Positions 30,801 to 42,204 of a stretch of 64,000 nucleotides of DNA are shown here, in pieces. The first letter of the stretch is position 1; the number at the start of each line of letters is the position of its first letter. Position numbers and translations under genes: made by a program. The DNA comes from Symbiodinium natans. Lineage: Eukaryota > Sar > Dinophyceae > Suessiales > Symbiodiniaceae. The DNA is taken from positions 850,653-914,652 of the forward strand of contig CAJNDS010000702.1 of the NCBI GenBank assembly GCA_905221605.1. The letters are read 5' to 3'. The notes beneath the pieces are model-generated. The model was not told the origin of the DNA, made no database searches, and saw only the letters and a list, made by a program, of their open reading frames with translations.

Positions 30801-33800
30801 CGGTTTTGTCCAATCTGCTTGATATGATTATAACCGTCAATATTTACTTATTTCTTATTGTTACTTGGGTGGTGTTCTTGCCGTCCTGGCCGTTTTTGGA
30901 GGTATCGTATCTTTTGGTTCTTGCTCTCGCATATTTTGACAATGGAAGAAGACATGGGTTTACCGGTTTACCTATCAATATCGAGGATTGCCCACCAAAA
31001 GATGGAGGCAAAAGCAAGGTTACGCACGCGGCCCGCTTCGCCTGGGCTGCGAGCCTGGGCCGTGCATGCCATTCTAAAGAAGTCTGCAGAGACGAGGAAA
31101 CGCGAGGCAACGTTGCGTGTTCGATGGTGCAGAAGATGCACTGAAAGTTACAGATGCGCGTCGCATGGGGAGATAGCGGAAGAAGCAGAGACGAGTAGTT
31201 TTGCGAGAAGCCTTGCTGCAAGATAGCAAGTTTGTTGCGGTCTTGCGAAGATTGTGACGTGCCGCTCGCACGCGTCTGTTTACCCATCGGCATCCATCGG
31301 CTAGAAATTCCATGGGCCGAGCTCTATGCGGGTCCGTAGGAGGTCCACGCGAGGTCGGTCCGATTGGATCCGGCGCCAGTTTTCAGTGGCCCAGACTGGG
31401 GCTCCAGGAGGTCTGGAACGATCACAGTGTTTCTGACGGTTTCTACAGGCGTTCAGATACGGGGTCCATGGTTTGGGGTCCATATGGGTGGAGCAGTCAA
31501 ATCTGTTGAGGTGTCCATCGTGGGCAATAGCCCCCAAACTATCCCAAACCCCTCACTTCCGAGAGTCCATACACGTAGCGATCCAAGAAGACCCATGAAG
31601 ATGTTGTGGAATGCTGATTTTGGGCAGTCCATCCCCTACGGTCGGCCCCTACAGCCCTCTGCTCGTGGCTAACCGTGCGCGTGCGGATGCCGGAGTACGC
31701 ATACCAGGTTCATAAGCGGGTGCCGAAATGTGAGAATAGGGCTGCACATACCATCTTGTCTACATCTTCCTATATGGCGCAAGGAATGCTTCCATTTCCT
31801 CATCTTTGCCAGGAAACCTTGATTTCCTCCAGATTCCTCCAGATTTGAAATTTCGCAAGCCTTTACATCCTCTAATATATCCTATGGTTTCCCATGTGAA
31901 GGAGATCTGCTGATGGCCACAGCCCCAAATGGCAGCAATGAATGCATGTGCGGAACGCCGCCCTGTACTGCTTTGCATGCTTTGCATGCTTTGCATGCCG
32001 CTTTCAAGGTCTCGATCCGATGGATGGAGCGCGGCGTGTTCCGAGGCACACTGACGCCAAACCCGGCGGTAGAAAAGGCCTGGAGTGCCACTGGAGTGCC
32101 ATGGGGGACGGTTCTTTTGGAGCTTGACGTGTAGGAGTCTAGAGTCTAGTGTCTAGACTCGACATTCCAGGCAGCCAAAAAGTACAAGCTGGATGCGCCT
32201 TCGGCGTGCAAGTTGGCGGAGGTGCTCGAGAGCCGCGAAGATCCAGACGCCGATCTCAGGCGCGACTCCCTAGGAGAACAGCTGGGCTCCGAAACTTGCA
32301 CATCTTGCACTATCAAGCACTATCAAAAGAATGCGTTTTAGATGCCATTTTAGCGCTTGAAGTCCCAGCGACCTCGGACACCTGGGCAAAGAGTGTCATG
32401 ATCGAAGATGTCACATGAGGAGCCCAGTCCTGGTAGATCAACAAATTGTATGGTGACGAGACGAGGACTGAGGACTGAGGGGTGCTGTGCCGACAAAAAA
32501 ACTGATCTGAGTCGTCAATGCAACGGCCATCGCCCATCCGAACGAAAGCGTCTGCTCCTGGCACGAAGAAGCGGCGACAACAAGTGCCAACGACAGGGTT
32601 CGCCGGCGAGAAAAGACCTGACAAAGACCTGTGGAGGGAAGTTGGCGAGACCGATGCGATGAGACGTACGTTGTATGTTCAGGAGGCACTATATGGGCAG
32701 ACAGGGCAATTGCTACTTAATCCCAGCTTGTGATGTATTTCGGGGCGCTTGTGAGAAGCTTGTTTCTGCTTGGTCGGGAGGATGTCGGCAAGAAGTAGCG
32801 GGATGGCGGGTCACTGCCTGTGCAGTACATACATGTTGCAGCTGGTTAATGAACCTAACACAGAAGAACATCCTTGCACCCCAGCTCACGGCTTCCACAT
32901 GTCAATATCTCTGTTGGGCTTGTGGTTCTGTCACCATGGAGCCTGTATAAAAGGACTTGCTGAGCTCCACGAACGAGCGCTTGCAAAGGACATTCTAGGA
33001 AACCTTGAGCCGCCAACCCGACCCTCTGAGACTTGTGCCGTAGCATGTGTGCTGCTACTTGTGGATCGGGCAAGTCTGCGAATGCACCTCCACCTGTGCG
33101 TAGTATCGCGTTGCTGTTTAGTGCTGCCCCACATCCTGCTTGTGCTCTGAACAGCCGGCCCGTGGCAAAGGAAGATCAGTGACCACTTGGCAGCCTCCAA
33201 CAAGCCCTCCTCACTGGCTGCGAGCTCAGTCCCACACCATGACACCCCGGAAGAAGCCGCACGGTTGCATCTTCGTCCTTCCACAATCAGGTTATGCAGA
33301 TGCTGCGGGACATCAAGGCTGGCAAGCCTGTAGAGGCGTGCACCCGTGCCCCTGCCATCGGAAGCTACCTCCACAAGAAGGCTGGGCGACACGATGTCAT
33401 TTGGGCTTCTCATGGCTGCGCCATGACTCGCCGCTCTATATGGTATCGTGGATGCCTGCAGGAGACGGCGACCAAGCAGAACTCCAAGGGTGGCCGAAGT
33501 AGGCTTGGCGGTTTGCGGGTGCCGTTGCAGTAGCTGCCATCATGAATGAAGGCTATGCAGCGACTGTGCGCTAGTGTAAGCCACGTCTGTGTGGACATCT
33601 GCAGACTAGGACGCCGCACCGGCGCAGCCCCAGCCGCGAGAGGAGGCACCGCAGCCGGGAGCGGCCGCGTGGCCGAAGCCGCTTGGCAGTGAACAAATTT
33701 TGGTCTCCGGCCCCGCACATGAGAAGCTGCCTCATCCTTCATCTTCCGAGGTCGGAGCCGTGGAGGTGGCCGTGGCGCTGACGGGCGCGATGGGCGCGCC

Positions 33801-33905
33801 CGCGGCGACCGAGGAGAAGCCGAAAATGGCCGCGGCCGTCAGCGACACTCGGCGAGGAACCTGCTTTCAGGATCTCCAGCTCGCAGGCACCCGTGGAGTC
33901 TATGA
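27867..33905 (+). CDS. Candidate multi-exon gene(s): Pro-rich, RS/RGG-rich RNA-processing-type protein
   Basis: Coding-like exons in order: 27867-27930 (VWDQLKHLREDREKLKEARA); 28097-28250 (MLRVHIMAGYAEGISERHKV, FEFQNMLASEITA); about 28300-28408 (VKKYFEEKIEELEGKYGTQP); 29089-29130 (LPSMPPLPG); 29270-29330 (PGIPAGVAANLPPGP); 29451-29542 (GIAANIPPGVASALGKMPPV, PGAPPVPG); 29641-29807 (PPPIPLPPGVMPPML, KRQQRMTKRKYLRF, then TAA); 30323-30420 (EVIELVHYFKISDRHARMLN); 30528-30600 (NNTYEEDIASLYEILKGAKN); 32171-32262 (AAKKYKLDAPSACKLAEVLE); about 33180-33230 (SNKPSSL); 33291-33382 (VMQMLRDIKAGKPVEACTRA); about 33608-33690 (RRSPSRERRHRSRERPRGRS); 33744-33905 (FRGRSRGGGRGADGRDGRAR, then TGA). The RS and RG tails suggest a nuclear RNA-processing factor. 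The TAA at 29805 may separate two genes. Confidence 0.5.
31313..31680. repeat. GGTCC-rich block resembling the window start
   Basis: The word GGTCC recurs many times here, with TCTACAGG and GGGGTCCAT, as in bases 1-430. The two blocks do not align end to end by eye, so this may be a diverged repeat family or compositional bias. Confidence 0.3.
32135..32160. repeat. Short inverted repeat
   Basis: GAGTCTAGA and its complement TCTAGACTC flank an 8-base loop just upstream of the acceptor of the exon at 32171. Confidence 0.6.
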
Positions 33906-35640
33906 TGCACTACAATTCCGACTGCACGAATTCGATCACCTTGGCACTGTGCCTTCGTTACAGGCCTTACTAGCTTCGTTTGAAAGGCACGTCCCATACG
34001 TCCCCGAACAGAGAAACAAAAAAGAATGGCAGGATAATTACAACAAAAATCGACGGAGAGAGAGAGAGAGAGAGAGACAGGCGTGTGTCCACACGACATA
34101 CCGTGAAAGCCGCTCCGCAATGCTGGGGCGCGCGCATCGCGCGAGGGCCCCGTGCCCTCATGCCCCCAAGAAAGAAAGAGAGAGACGCTTTTGTCCCAAG
34201 TGGCGCATGGTGGTATCATTGGCGTCACTTAGGAAGCAGGAGCCGGACGGACCGGCGTGGGAGTCGGCGCCACCGCCTCAGTCAGTCGACAGTGTTTGAG
34301 GGATGTGTTGGTCTGCAGTTGCAGCGAAGATGAGGTAAATGGCGGTTCATGAGGACTTGGAAGGTTTAAAATTAGAGGATTTTCTAGGCTCGGCTCTGCA
34401 GAAGATGCTGGACAATGCCTGTGATGCCTGTGCGCGTAACTCTTTCATACCCAGGTGAAGAACGAGTGGCTGAAGAGCACCCAGGCCGTGGCGCACACAT
34501 TGTTACCTGCAATGCTTTACGGTATAATGTTGCAGTGATTCTGCTGCACAGGTGAGGCGGCGTGACTTTACCATGAGCGAAGCCTGGGCCTGTTGGTAAC
34601 GTAGGGCTTGAGCCAGCGCACGGTAGTAGAGGAAATAGTTCGTACCAATAGCAAGAACGCAAATTTATCTTGGATCGTACAGCCTAGGGTATGCTCTGGT
34701 GTTTGTACAAATCGGTCGCGGCCACGGCCGCTGTTCTGTGCCATGTTGTCGGACTTCCCTGTTTTGGGGCGATTTGGGATCCAGGGTATCAGGGTGTTGG
34801 GCCACTTTTGGTTTTTCACGGGGCATCTCCGGGTAAACCAGACAGTCGGAAACGCAAGCCTTACTTCTATCATCACTACTTCTGAAGTCGACCCTTTTTC
34901 GGCGTTTCCGGGCCTTTTCCACTCTCTAGGAACTCCAGCCTTTCAAAAGCATGTTTGAAGAAAGCCAAGAACATCTTGTTGAGGCGGGCGCCCGATAGTC
35001 TTTAAATTATGGTCTTTAATGGTTCCTGGAAACCCGAGCTGGGCCGATGGGGGCGGAAATTCTCTCTCTCTCTCTCTCTCTCTCTTCCTCCCTCCCTCCC
35101 TCCCTGTCCCTCCAGCTCTTTCGATGTATCCACACACCCACACACACACGCATTGATGCTGAAATGCAGTGTCATTTTACATTCTCAGGGCCACGTTCCA
35201 TGCCGAGTCTCGTGCAGATTGCGATAAGAAGGCAACAGATGTATGCAGGTGCTAGGTGGCCATTTAGGCAGGCAAACTCGCTGCCAGCAATTCGACCATG
35301 GATGCAGCCGAAAAAAATGTGGCGCCCGCTCCAGCGTGCACCTCCGTGGGGGGTTAAGCTACGGCACGTGACAGTCAGCGGTAGCATGTTCTTCGTCGCA
35401 TGCATAAGGCCTTTCTAGCTGCGGAAATCATCTGGAAGCGGAGATCTTATACACGAGACCGGAGGGAAGAAACGAGGAGTGCTATTGCAGTCTGCCATCA
35501 ATCATCCGCTGTCCGACGGCCACAATTCTTGAGGTTTTCTCGTGGCCCTCACCAAGACGAGGTTTGCACTATGCACCTGTGGACCTGAACTCAGCTTCTT
35601 TGCGGTTGACTGATAAATACTACTTGTGATACAAGATTCC
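33906..35640. other. Non-coding stretch with GA and TC microsatellites
   Basis: (GA)n lies at about 34056-34077 and (TC)n at about 35061-35085, followed by a CCTC-type run to 35105. I see no convincing exon; frames across the microsatellites are low-complexity. Confidence 0.5.
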
Positions 35641-35714
35641 AACCGATCATCGGCACACCAATACCGGCGTTCCAAGGGGACGACAGCGACAACAGCAGCA
35701 GCAGCAGCAGCAGC

Positions 35715-35763
<49 letters not shown>

Positions 35764-36138
35764 GCTCTGCACTTTGCGAGGACGGACCAAGGTGTGGCTG
35801 CCGAATCTCGCAGTCAAGCCCACGCCTATGTTGCGCCTAGGCAAGTGCCACCTCAACCTAATCCTTTTGATTTCAAGCGGCAGCACCCCACGGTGTTCTA
35901 CACTGTTTGGGGCAGAATCCGGGTTCATCGTCCTTGCAGCAGCATAATGACAACGGCATCGGATTATGCAAGGAGCTACCCCAAGCGTCTGGGACAGCCT
36001 TGGAAAGCAAAAAGTAAGCTTGGCTCCACAACATGTTACATACAAACTGTGCAGAAAGTGGCCCTAATGGACAAGCAGCTGCAATGTCTTGTAGGGGCCT
36101 TGGCCAAAAAGTGTCAGGAAAGCAGCAGGGTGCTGTAA
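35641..36138 (+). CDS. Possible exon containing a (CAG)7(CAA)16 array
   Basis: CAG units fill 35693-35713 and CAA units fill 35714-35761. All three + frames are open across the array, so it could encode poly-Gln, poly-Ser/Asn or poly-Ala/Thr. The Ala/Thr frame stays open to 36138 with plausible coding sequence after the repeat (QVPPQPNPFDFKRQHPTVFY, then SYPKRLGQPWKAKSKLG). The Ser/Asn frame has the more natural entry (PIPAFQGDDSDN). I cannot choose, and the whole may be non-coding. Confidence 0.25.
35693..35761 (+). repeat. (CAG)7(CAA)16 trinucleotide repeat
   Basis: Seven perfect CAG units pass directly into sixteen perfect CAA units, a compound array in which the two halves are synonymous in the Gln frame. 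Confidence 0.95.
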
Positions 36139-37257
36139 AAATCTTTAACAGTAATTGCACAAGATATACAACATGGTACAGGTACAGCTTTTGAGGGACT
36201 CGCATCCTTCCCCAAGGCCCGTGTCCGCATTGGGTATGTTTAGCGCCAACATCTCTGTGCTGGTGTCTCAGCGGTGTGACGGCACCAGGAATGTCTGTCT
36301 TCCATTTGGAAACCTAAAATTGCTCATGTTCTCGCGCGAGCTGAGGCCAGGGAATGCGTCATTTGGTGCCCGGGCTGCACCAGAGTGGGGCCTTACGGGT
36401 CATTCGGGGTCTCAATTCAACTCAATTCAAGCGTCGTGGCGCAAAAGCTGACACTTGCAATCGCGCTTCGTGTGCATGGCGTTCGGTGTGGCAGGCCCTG
36501 TCCCATCCTTGAGTCTTTTCTGGGCGCGGGAGCCACTTCCTCAGGCCTTGGCACGCTGTGAGACGCAAGGAAGAAGAATCCAACCGAGAAAGTTGCGGAA
36601 AATTGGTAGGTGCTGAACAGCTGCCTTGCCCTTGGAGAAGTTTGGACGGGGCTTGGGACCACTTGCAGTCACAAAAGCCTCCTCAAATCACCATTTGTCA
36701 CCGGAGTTGCTGATTCCACTAGGGTGCCTAAGGCCAGGAGTGGAGGCAGCACCGCATCCGGCATCGGGATCCGGCGCTGCAGTCCACCGCCTTTGCCACC
36801 GCCTTGAACAGTCAGAAAACCCAAGCTTAAGCTGTAGACTTTGCTGACTCGTATAAGTACCAGATCAGAGCAAGTGTTGCAGAGCCCCATGATCCCTGCC
36901 ACAGTGGTGAACTGCTCTTCGAAATCAAGGCATGCAGTACCAGGACAACTCATCAGGCAGCTTGAGTGGCTTGAGCCCAGGATATCCTCGTGGCGGATCC
37001 TCGCCCGCCAACTGAGCGAGCCTCAGGGCCTTCTGCATTTGCACTCTGTAGGCCACTGTAGGCCTATTGAACTCTCGCGCTGCGTCCCGTCAATCCATTG
37101 CATTCCCTTGCCTTCCCTCGCTGTCTCCCGTCACTTTGTTAGGCACCCCAGTCGAACTTGACATCATCTATGTCGTGATTTAGAAATGAGTACCAGCCAA
37201 GAATGTGACGCCCGTGCGCCGTTACACAGTGTCTAGTCAGAGCATGTCAGAGCCTGC
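36139..37257 (+). other. Intergenic region and 5' flank of the SNAPC3-like gene
   Basis: I see no convincing coding segment. Stop codons lie in all frames shortly before 37258, which supports that ATG as the start of the next gene. No exact spliced-leader relic was found by eye in the last 150 bases. Confidence 0.4.
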
Positions 37258-38391
37258 ATGGCTACGGCGCAGCTCCTCGAGCGACCTTCCGGTGGATCTT
37301 CCGCCCCGGCTGGCGCCCACCATCTTGAACATCGTTTCTCTCACCCGTGCCGCAGTGGGGACCGCGATGTCATCGCGTGGAGTAGGAAAGTATGGGGACT
37401 TATAAATCAGCTTTCAAGCTGCGACGGTTTCGAAGATGTAGACATTGAGACCAAAGACACGCAGGCACATCATGTGCCATCAGAGGCTGGTGAAGATGCC
37501 TGGAGCTCCCACGCAGAGACGGAGGCTTTGCTGAGATGGCGAGACATTAGCCCGTGGCACCCAGGCAACGAAAAGGTACCAGTGGCAGAGAACGCAGTCT
37601 GCAGCGATCCTCACGGCCATTGCACAAGAAGGCTTTTGGAACAACTGTCTGGCAGGCGATCACTTCTGGGGAATGGTGCCAGTTCTGACAGTCATGAGGC
37701 AGCTTCTAGCATTCCAGAAGAATCCAAACTCAGCGCGCAGGACGTGGTGGTCACAGTCCTACTTCATGATTGCAAGGGTGTTAAGGAGCAGGAACATGAT
37801 ATACTGGCCAGCCAGACATTGGAAGACTTGAGGGATGCATTCTATTTTGTTGGTGACCTGATGTACGACGGACCAACAAGGCTTGCGTCTGCGTGTATGT
37901 TTATTGATGGCGTGTTTTATGTTGATAAGCGGCAAGCATCGGCTGGTGGATATGTGGATTATTCCGTGGAGCTGATTGAGTGGCTGCAAACGCTGAACTT
38001 CCCTCTGCGCGATGCGAAATCTCGGTCAATGTCTATCCGAATCTGTGACCTGGAGGCCATTCCTTTTGGAGAACCATGCTGCTTCATTAGACAGGGTGAC
38101 ATCGAACACCATATGTATTTCACTGGTGCCAGGCTCATCAACCAAAAGGTAGATTGCCCTCTCCGCGAGGGCTATCCCTGCTTAATTTGGATGCGGAAGT
38201 ATCACCGCCGACGCTGTGTTGCCTGTCTTTTGAACTTCGCATCGTGGGTGGTACTTGACTCATCGCGCTGCCCGTTCAATCCAGCTCATTTCTGCACATT
38301 CTGCTTCAATCACTTCTCTGAAAAAAGAGATGGAACTTATCTGCTACCTGCGGATTACAAGGCGTTTCCATATTTGCACGACGAAGGTTGA
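37258..38391 (+). CDS. SNAPC3: SNAPC3/SNAP50-like snRNA-activating protein complex subunit
   Basis: An uninterrupted 377-residue frame, ATG at 37258, TGA at 38389-38391. The C-terminal half matches the conserved SNAPC3 region: LASQTLEDLRD (about 183-193), FIDGVFYVDKR with DYSVELIEW (about 215-242), FIRQGDIEHHMYFTGARLI (about 276-294), and a Cys-rich end with C320/C323, C338, C346/C349, as in the zinc-binding C-terminus of the animal protein. It ends in FPYLHDEG; animal homologues end in a similar Tyr-Pro-Tyr context. SNAPC3 binds the proximal sequence element of snRNA promoters within SNAPc. In dinoflagellates that would include spliceosomal snRNA and possibly spliced-leader RNA genes (inference). 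The N-terminal ~170 residues are less conserved. It has no introns, unlike the gene at 0.65-11.5 kb, suggesting retroposition or an intron-poor lineage. Confidence 0.85.
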   Translation: MATAQLLERPSGGSSAPAGAHHLEHRFSHPCRSGDRDVIAWSRKVWGLINQLSSCDGFEDVDIETKDTQAHHVPSEAGEDAWSSHAETEALLRWRDISPWHPGNEKVPVAENAVCSDPHGHCTRRLLEQLSGRRSLLGNGASSDSHEAASSIPEESKLSAQDVVVTVLLHDCKGVKEQEHDILASQTLEDLRDAFYFVGDLMYDGPTRLASACMFIDGVFYVDKRQASAGGYVDYSVELIEWLQTLNFPLRDAKSRSMSIRICDLEAIPFGEPCCFIRQGDIEHHMYFTGARLINQKVDCPLREGYPCLIWMRKYHRRRCVACLLNFASWVVLDSSRCPFNPAHFCTFCFNHFSEKRDGTYLLPADYKAFPYLHDEG

Positions 38392-38884
38392 TGTGTGACC
38401 TTTGTTCTGCCGAGCGCTGACGAACGGGAGAACTCACGACTTCTCAGCACCATGCATTGCAGACATCAGCCGGCAATTCGCTTCAGGAGTCTGCCAGGGG
38501 GCCAGGGCCAGGAGTGTTGGCAACCGTTGCGAGCCACAAGTGAACTCTTTGCTGGTCTCTGCTGTGAACATGGCTTGCCTTCACAGAAAACAAGGGCTGC
38601 AGGAAAGTACGGGAAGCACAAATAAGCACCAACAGCATTTCTAGCATACGTATATGCAATGCCGCTGCTGCAGTACCGTTTTTAAGCACATGGCATCACG
38701 TGACCCTTAATTCGTTTCTGCGCCAGCTGCTCTCTCAGGGGAGCTGGCCTAGCTTATGTGCAAACGCTCGTTGGATGCGCCTCCCTACACTCCGAATCCC
38801 AGAACAGCGTAAAATCGCTCGATTCGGAGTGCAGAAGCGTGTCTCAGCAGCGTCTTGGGTCTTGAGCTGATCTGATGACATTTC
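38392..38884 (+). other. 3' flank of the SNAPC3-like gene
   Basis: I see no coding segment or repeat. Dinoflagellates rarely use AATAAA, and none is obvious here. Confidence 0.4.
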
Positions 38885-39640
38885 TCAGGCCACCATCCAG
38901 TTCAAGCATTTGCCGGCGTTCTTGCGACCTGACCAGCCCTTGACAATTGCCGTCTTGCCTTGCACTCGGCGCATCAACTCGCATGCGCTGCTGCAGCACT
39001 TGTGAATCGAGATCCTTCCCAAGGCTCGAAACTTACACCGGCATTCCTCTGCAGAACCATGAGCTGAAGGCAAGCATCCATGCACGCCTTTGCGCGCCTT
39101 TACGCATGGATGTGCAAGCAAAGCTAAGGGAAGCCCAGACGGTGAGAAGGTGAGCTTAACATACGTCACGTTCGGTCCAGGTCCAGATTTCTAGAAGAGT
39201 GCAGGACCAGTGGCAGCCTTAGCCGCGCGGCTTTGCCAGTAAGATGGGGGCAGGAGGTCCGGCTCCACCAGGCCGTGCTGCAGCGCTTCAGTATATATCT
39301 CACAACACGCACCCATGCACTCACAGCATCAGGTTCGGTAAAATCCGTGGTAGACCGGGGCGTGAGACAAGACTGAGGCAGCCACGGATGGCACCGCTCC
39401 CTGTCCTGGAAATGTCGGAGCCCGAGGCCTCCGAATGCTCACAGCTATGACTGCATAGCGCTGTTAGTTTGCCACGCCATGCCACGGCGAACAAGCGACA
39501 AGAAGCGAATGGATGGATGAATACCGATGCTTTGTGGCAGATGCTGTGGGCAGGATCCAGGACTTCAAGGGCAAGCCAAAAGCGCCGAGCTGGGCAGATC
39601 GACCAATGCGTCCGGCATGTGGTCGCAGGACTTCGTGATT
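38885..39640 (+). CDS. Candidate exons, unknown product
   Basis: Three + strand segments look coding: 38889-39004 (ATIQFKHLPAFLRPDQPLTI, then a stop), about 39053-39139 (NHELKASIHARLCAPLRMDV, followed by a GT donor) and about 39500-39625 (MDEYRCFVADAVGRIQDFKG, KPKAPSWADRP). I recognise no domain. They could be the 5' part of a gene that runs into 40 kb, where only weak segments are seen (around 39940, 40250 and 40700). Confidence 0.3.
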
Positions 39641-41489
39641 GCCATAGGTAAGTTCATGAATGGCCCAGTCTATCCCAGTCTCCGGTGAAGTTGATGGGGG
39701 TCAGTCAGAGCCCTTGAACAGGCAGTGATGTTTGGCAAACAGAGTGCGGTTCCAAGCAAGTACACCCAAGATCACCTGAGTGGATTGACTAATTATAGGC
39801 TTTGCCTGACTGATCTTGAATTCGGAGCCTGTGCATAGGTGAGGTAGCTTGGAAGCCGAAGTTGGGGGATGAACTGACCGTCAAGGCAGGACCGACTTCT
39901 TTGTCTTTTTCTTAGTCTTAATCCCGTGGGTTGGCACAGTATGTGCAGAGAAAAGCCATGACTTGCAATCAGGTCTCCGCACGTGGGCCGACTGGAGAAC
40001 TTCTGACCCAGTGCCCGCTCTCAGCGAGCGAATGGCACCAGAGTGTCACAACCAACTGCTTGAATATTTTTTGCAGGCTTGTATCTAAACAGCATATACA
40101 GACTGCTGTCCACTGCCATTTGGGCACAAGGTCAGAGAAGATCCCGGTCCGCTTGAGCCCATATGAGGTGGAAGTCAGGAGAAAGTCTTTCGTGGGCAGT
40201 TGTTTGGAGTTTGTTTATGCATCTTGAGCAAACTGAACCAGAGTATTGACTCCAATTGCAGCAGGACATCTGCAGATCTTGCAGGCGTTCATGGAACCCT
40301 GCCAGGCAGGACATCAACATGGGCCGCTGTCTTTCCACTCTCCGATCTACACTTGGGCACTAAGTGGGCAGACGGGAGCAGAGGAGGGCGGCGGGAGGGC
40401 CCGGGAGGGCCGACACGTACAGAAGAATGTGTGTGCTACAACGGCTGAACAAATTTGAGTTGCGGGCCCTGATGGAATCAGAATCGTTATCTTTTCATCC
40501 ATGGCCCCCTCTATGGGCCCCTCAACCTTCAACTTGAGCTCAGCACCCTTAGGATGGCCCCGGAGGGGCCGAAATGGTTTTATGGGGAAACAGCTCTCCA
40601 AGCATGGCCAGAAAGTTAGGAATATCGAAAATCCACGTTACGGAGTTGCAACATGCCAAGCTTCTTTTGTCGCAACGGCCCTCTTGGAGTGCAGGACAAG
40701 ACTTCACAGTTTGGGTGGAGCTAAAGGATCTCGCCTCAGTTTGGGCAAAGTGCCTGACGAGATGACCAGCAAGTGTTGAGGCCGAGTTCCCTGACGAGAG
40801 TTGGGACATCTCAACTGGCCCAGACGTTCGAGACTTGAGCACAGATGCCAACTGAGCGTGTTAGAGAGTCACGATGAAGATGGCCATTCGTTAGGCTGCC
40901 AAAGTCTTTATGATTCCCTTTCCCGTGGATGATGAACCGGGCGCGTTTGGCTGCTTGACTGCGCTTATCGTGCCAAGAATGCTTGCACAGCATGCTGCTG
41001 TTGCACATCGGAGTGCTTTCCAATGTGAGGGTCGTAGTACTCCATCGAAGCTGGGGGGGGGGGGGGGGGGGTGTACAGTTTAGATCCAAGACCATTGTAA
41101 TGTTTTGAATCATGAACGACCCCTTCCCTTAAACTACCGTACCTACTATGAACAGGGAAGTGGTGGTTTACGAGTTCACGGGAGGGCTGTTGCTCGCCTT
41201 TCCGGTTCGAAGTTTCAGAATATCCCGTTTTGTTTCTAATGGTCAGACGTCAGCATGTTGCACCAATTTGAGCGTCCATTCCAAGGCCAGGGCTCTGAAC
41301 CCTACACTTTCTCTATCTGAATATATGCTTAATTATGTATATATATATATACTTGTAGAGATAGAGATGTGTGTACTTGTTGGCGCCACAAATGCACTTG
41401 CACAGATTATCTTGTGTCAGGAGGAGGCCAGCAGCAAGGCAGCTGCATGGTGGCCTGCTGCGCGCTTGCTGCGGATACACCCGGTGGCG
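39641..41489. other. Mostly non-coding stretch with a poly-G run
   Basis: I see no confident exon. A 19-base G-run lies at 41053-41071 and a (TA)n run at about 41337-41352. Confidence 0.4.
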
Positions 41490-41531
41490 TTTAGGGTTTA
41501 GGGTTTAGGGTTTAGGGTTTAGGGTTTAGGG
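41490..41531 (+). repeat. Interstitial telomeric repeat, (TTTAGGG)6
   Basis: Six perfect TTTAGGG units. This is the Arabidopsis-type telomere unit, also used by dinoflagellates. It lies between unique sequences more than 20 kb from either window edge, so it is interstitial here. Confidence 0.97.
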
Positions 41532-42204
41532 GTGGTTCACACCTCCAAGATCTTCCAAGAGAAAGCAGCGCATTCCGGCCAGGACTGGGTGCACACTCAG
41601 GCGAGGAAGCAAGCTGGATCCTCACGTGCTCTCAGGGTAAAGCTTTGCAAGTTCCACTGCAAGAATGTACTGCAAGGACATTTGAGGACCCCCTCGAAAT
41701 CGTGCCTATTTCCGGTACCTACTTTGGGGGTGGGGGGGGGGGGGGAGAAAAATAGGTACCAGAGACTCTGTTGCACTTGTTCATTATTAAGTAACTTCTC
41801 TCACTTGGATACTCCCTCCCCCCCTGGAATTTTACAACAGCCTACAGCTCCAAAGCCCCAGAAATGGGTGCTGGGGGGGGGGGCAAACACAACCCCGCCC
41901 CCCCCCCCCCCCCCCTGTCAGGCACCGTCCCAGGGTGTTGCTTGTCCCTGAATGTATCTCAGCCCTGTGGGCTTTTTTTGTAGCTTAAACGGGTGCTGGT
42001 ACTTATTGCCCCCTCCCCCACTCCGGGGGCCACGTCCAGGCACGAACTTCGTCCATGCGCTTCAGAAACATCCGAAGATGATTTCCCGAGGCCTTGACCC
42101 CCGACAGCTTTGTGGATGAAAGGCCTGGACATGCCACTTGCCAGGGCTGCCAGGGAGTCTCAAGCGCAACGTGCGGCTTTGAGTTCTGACTGCCTCACTT
42201 AGGC
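41532..42204. other. G-run/C-run rich flank between the telomere repeats and the membrane protein gene
   Basis: G-runs lie at about 41725-41745 and 41873-41882, and a C-run at about 41897-41915. No coding signal is seen. An AG acceptor suitable for spliced-leader addition (CACTTAG) lies just before the ATG at 42205. Confidence 0.45.
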
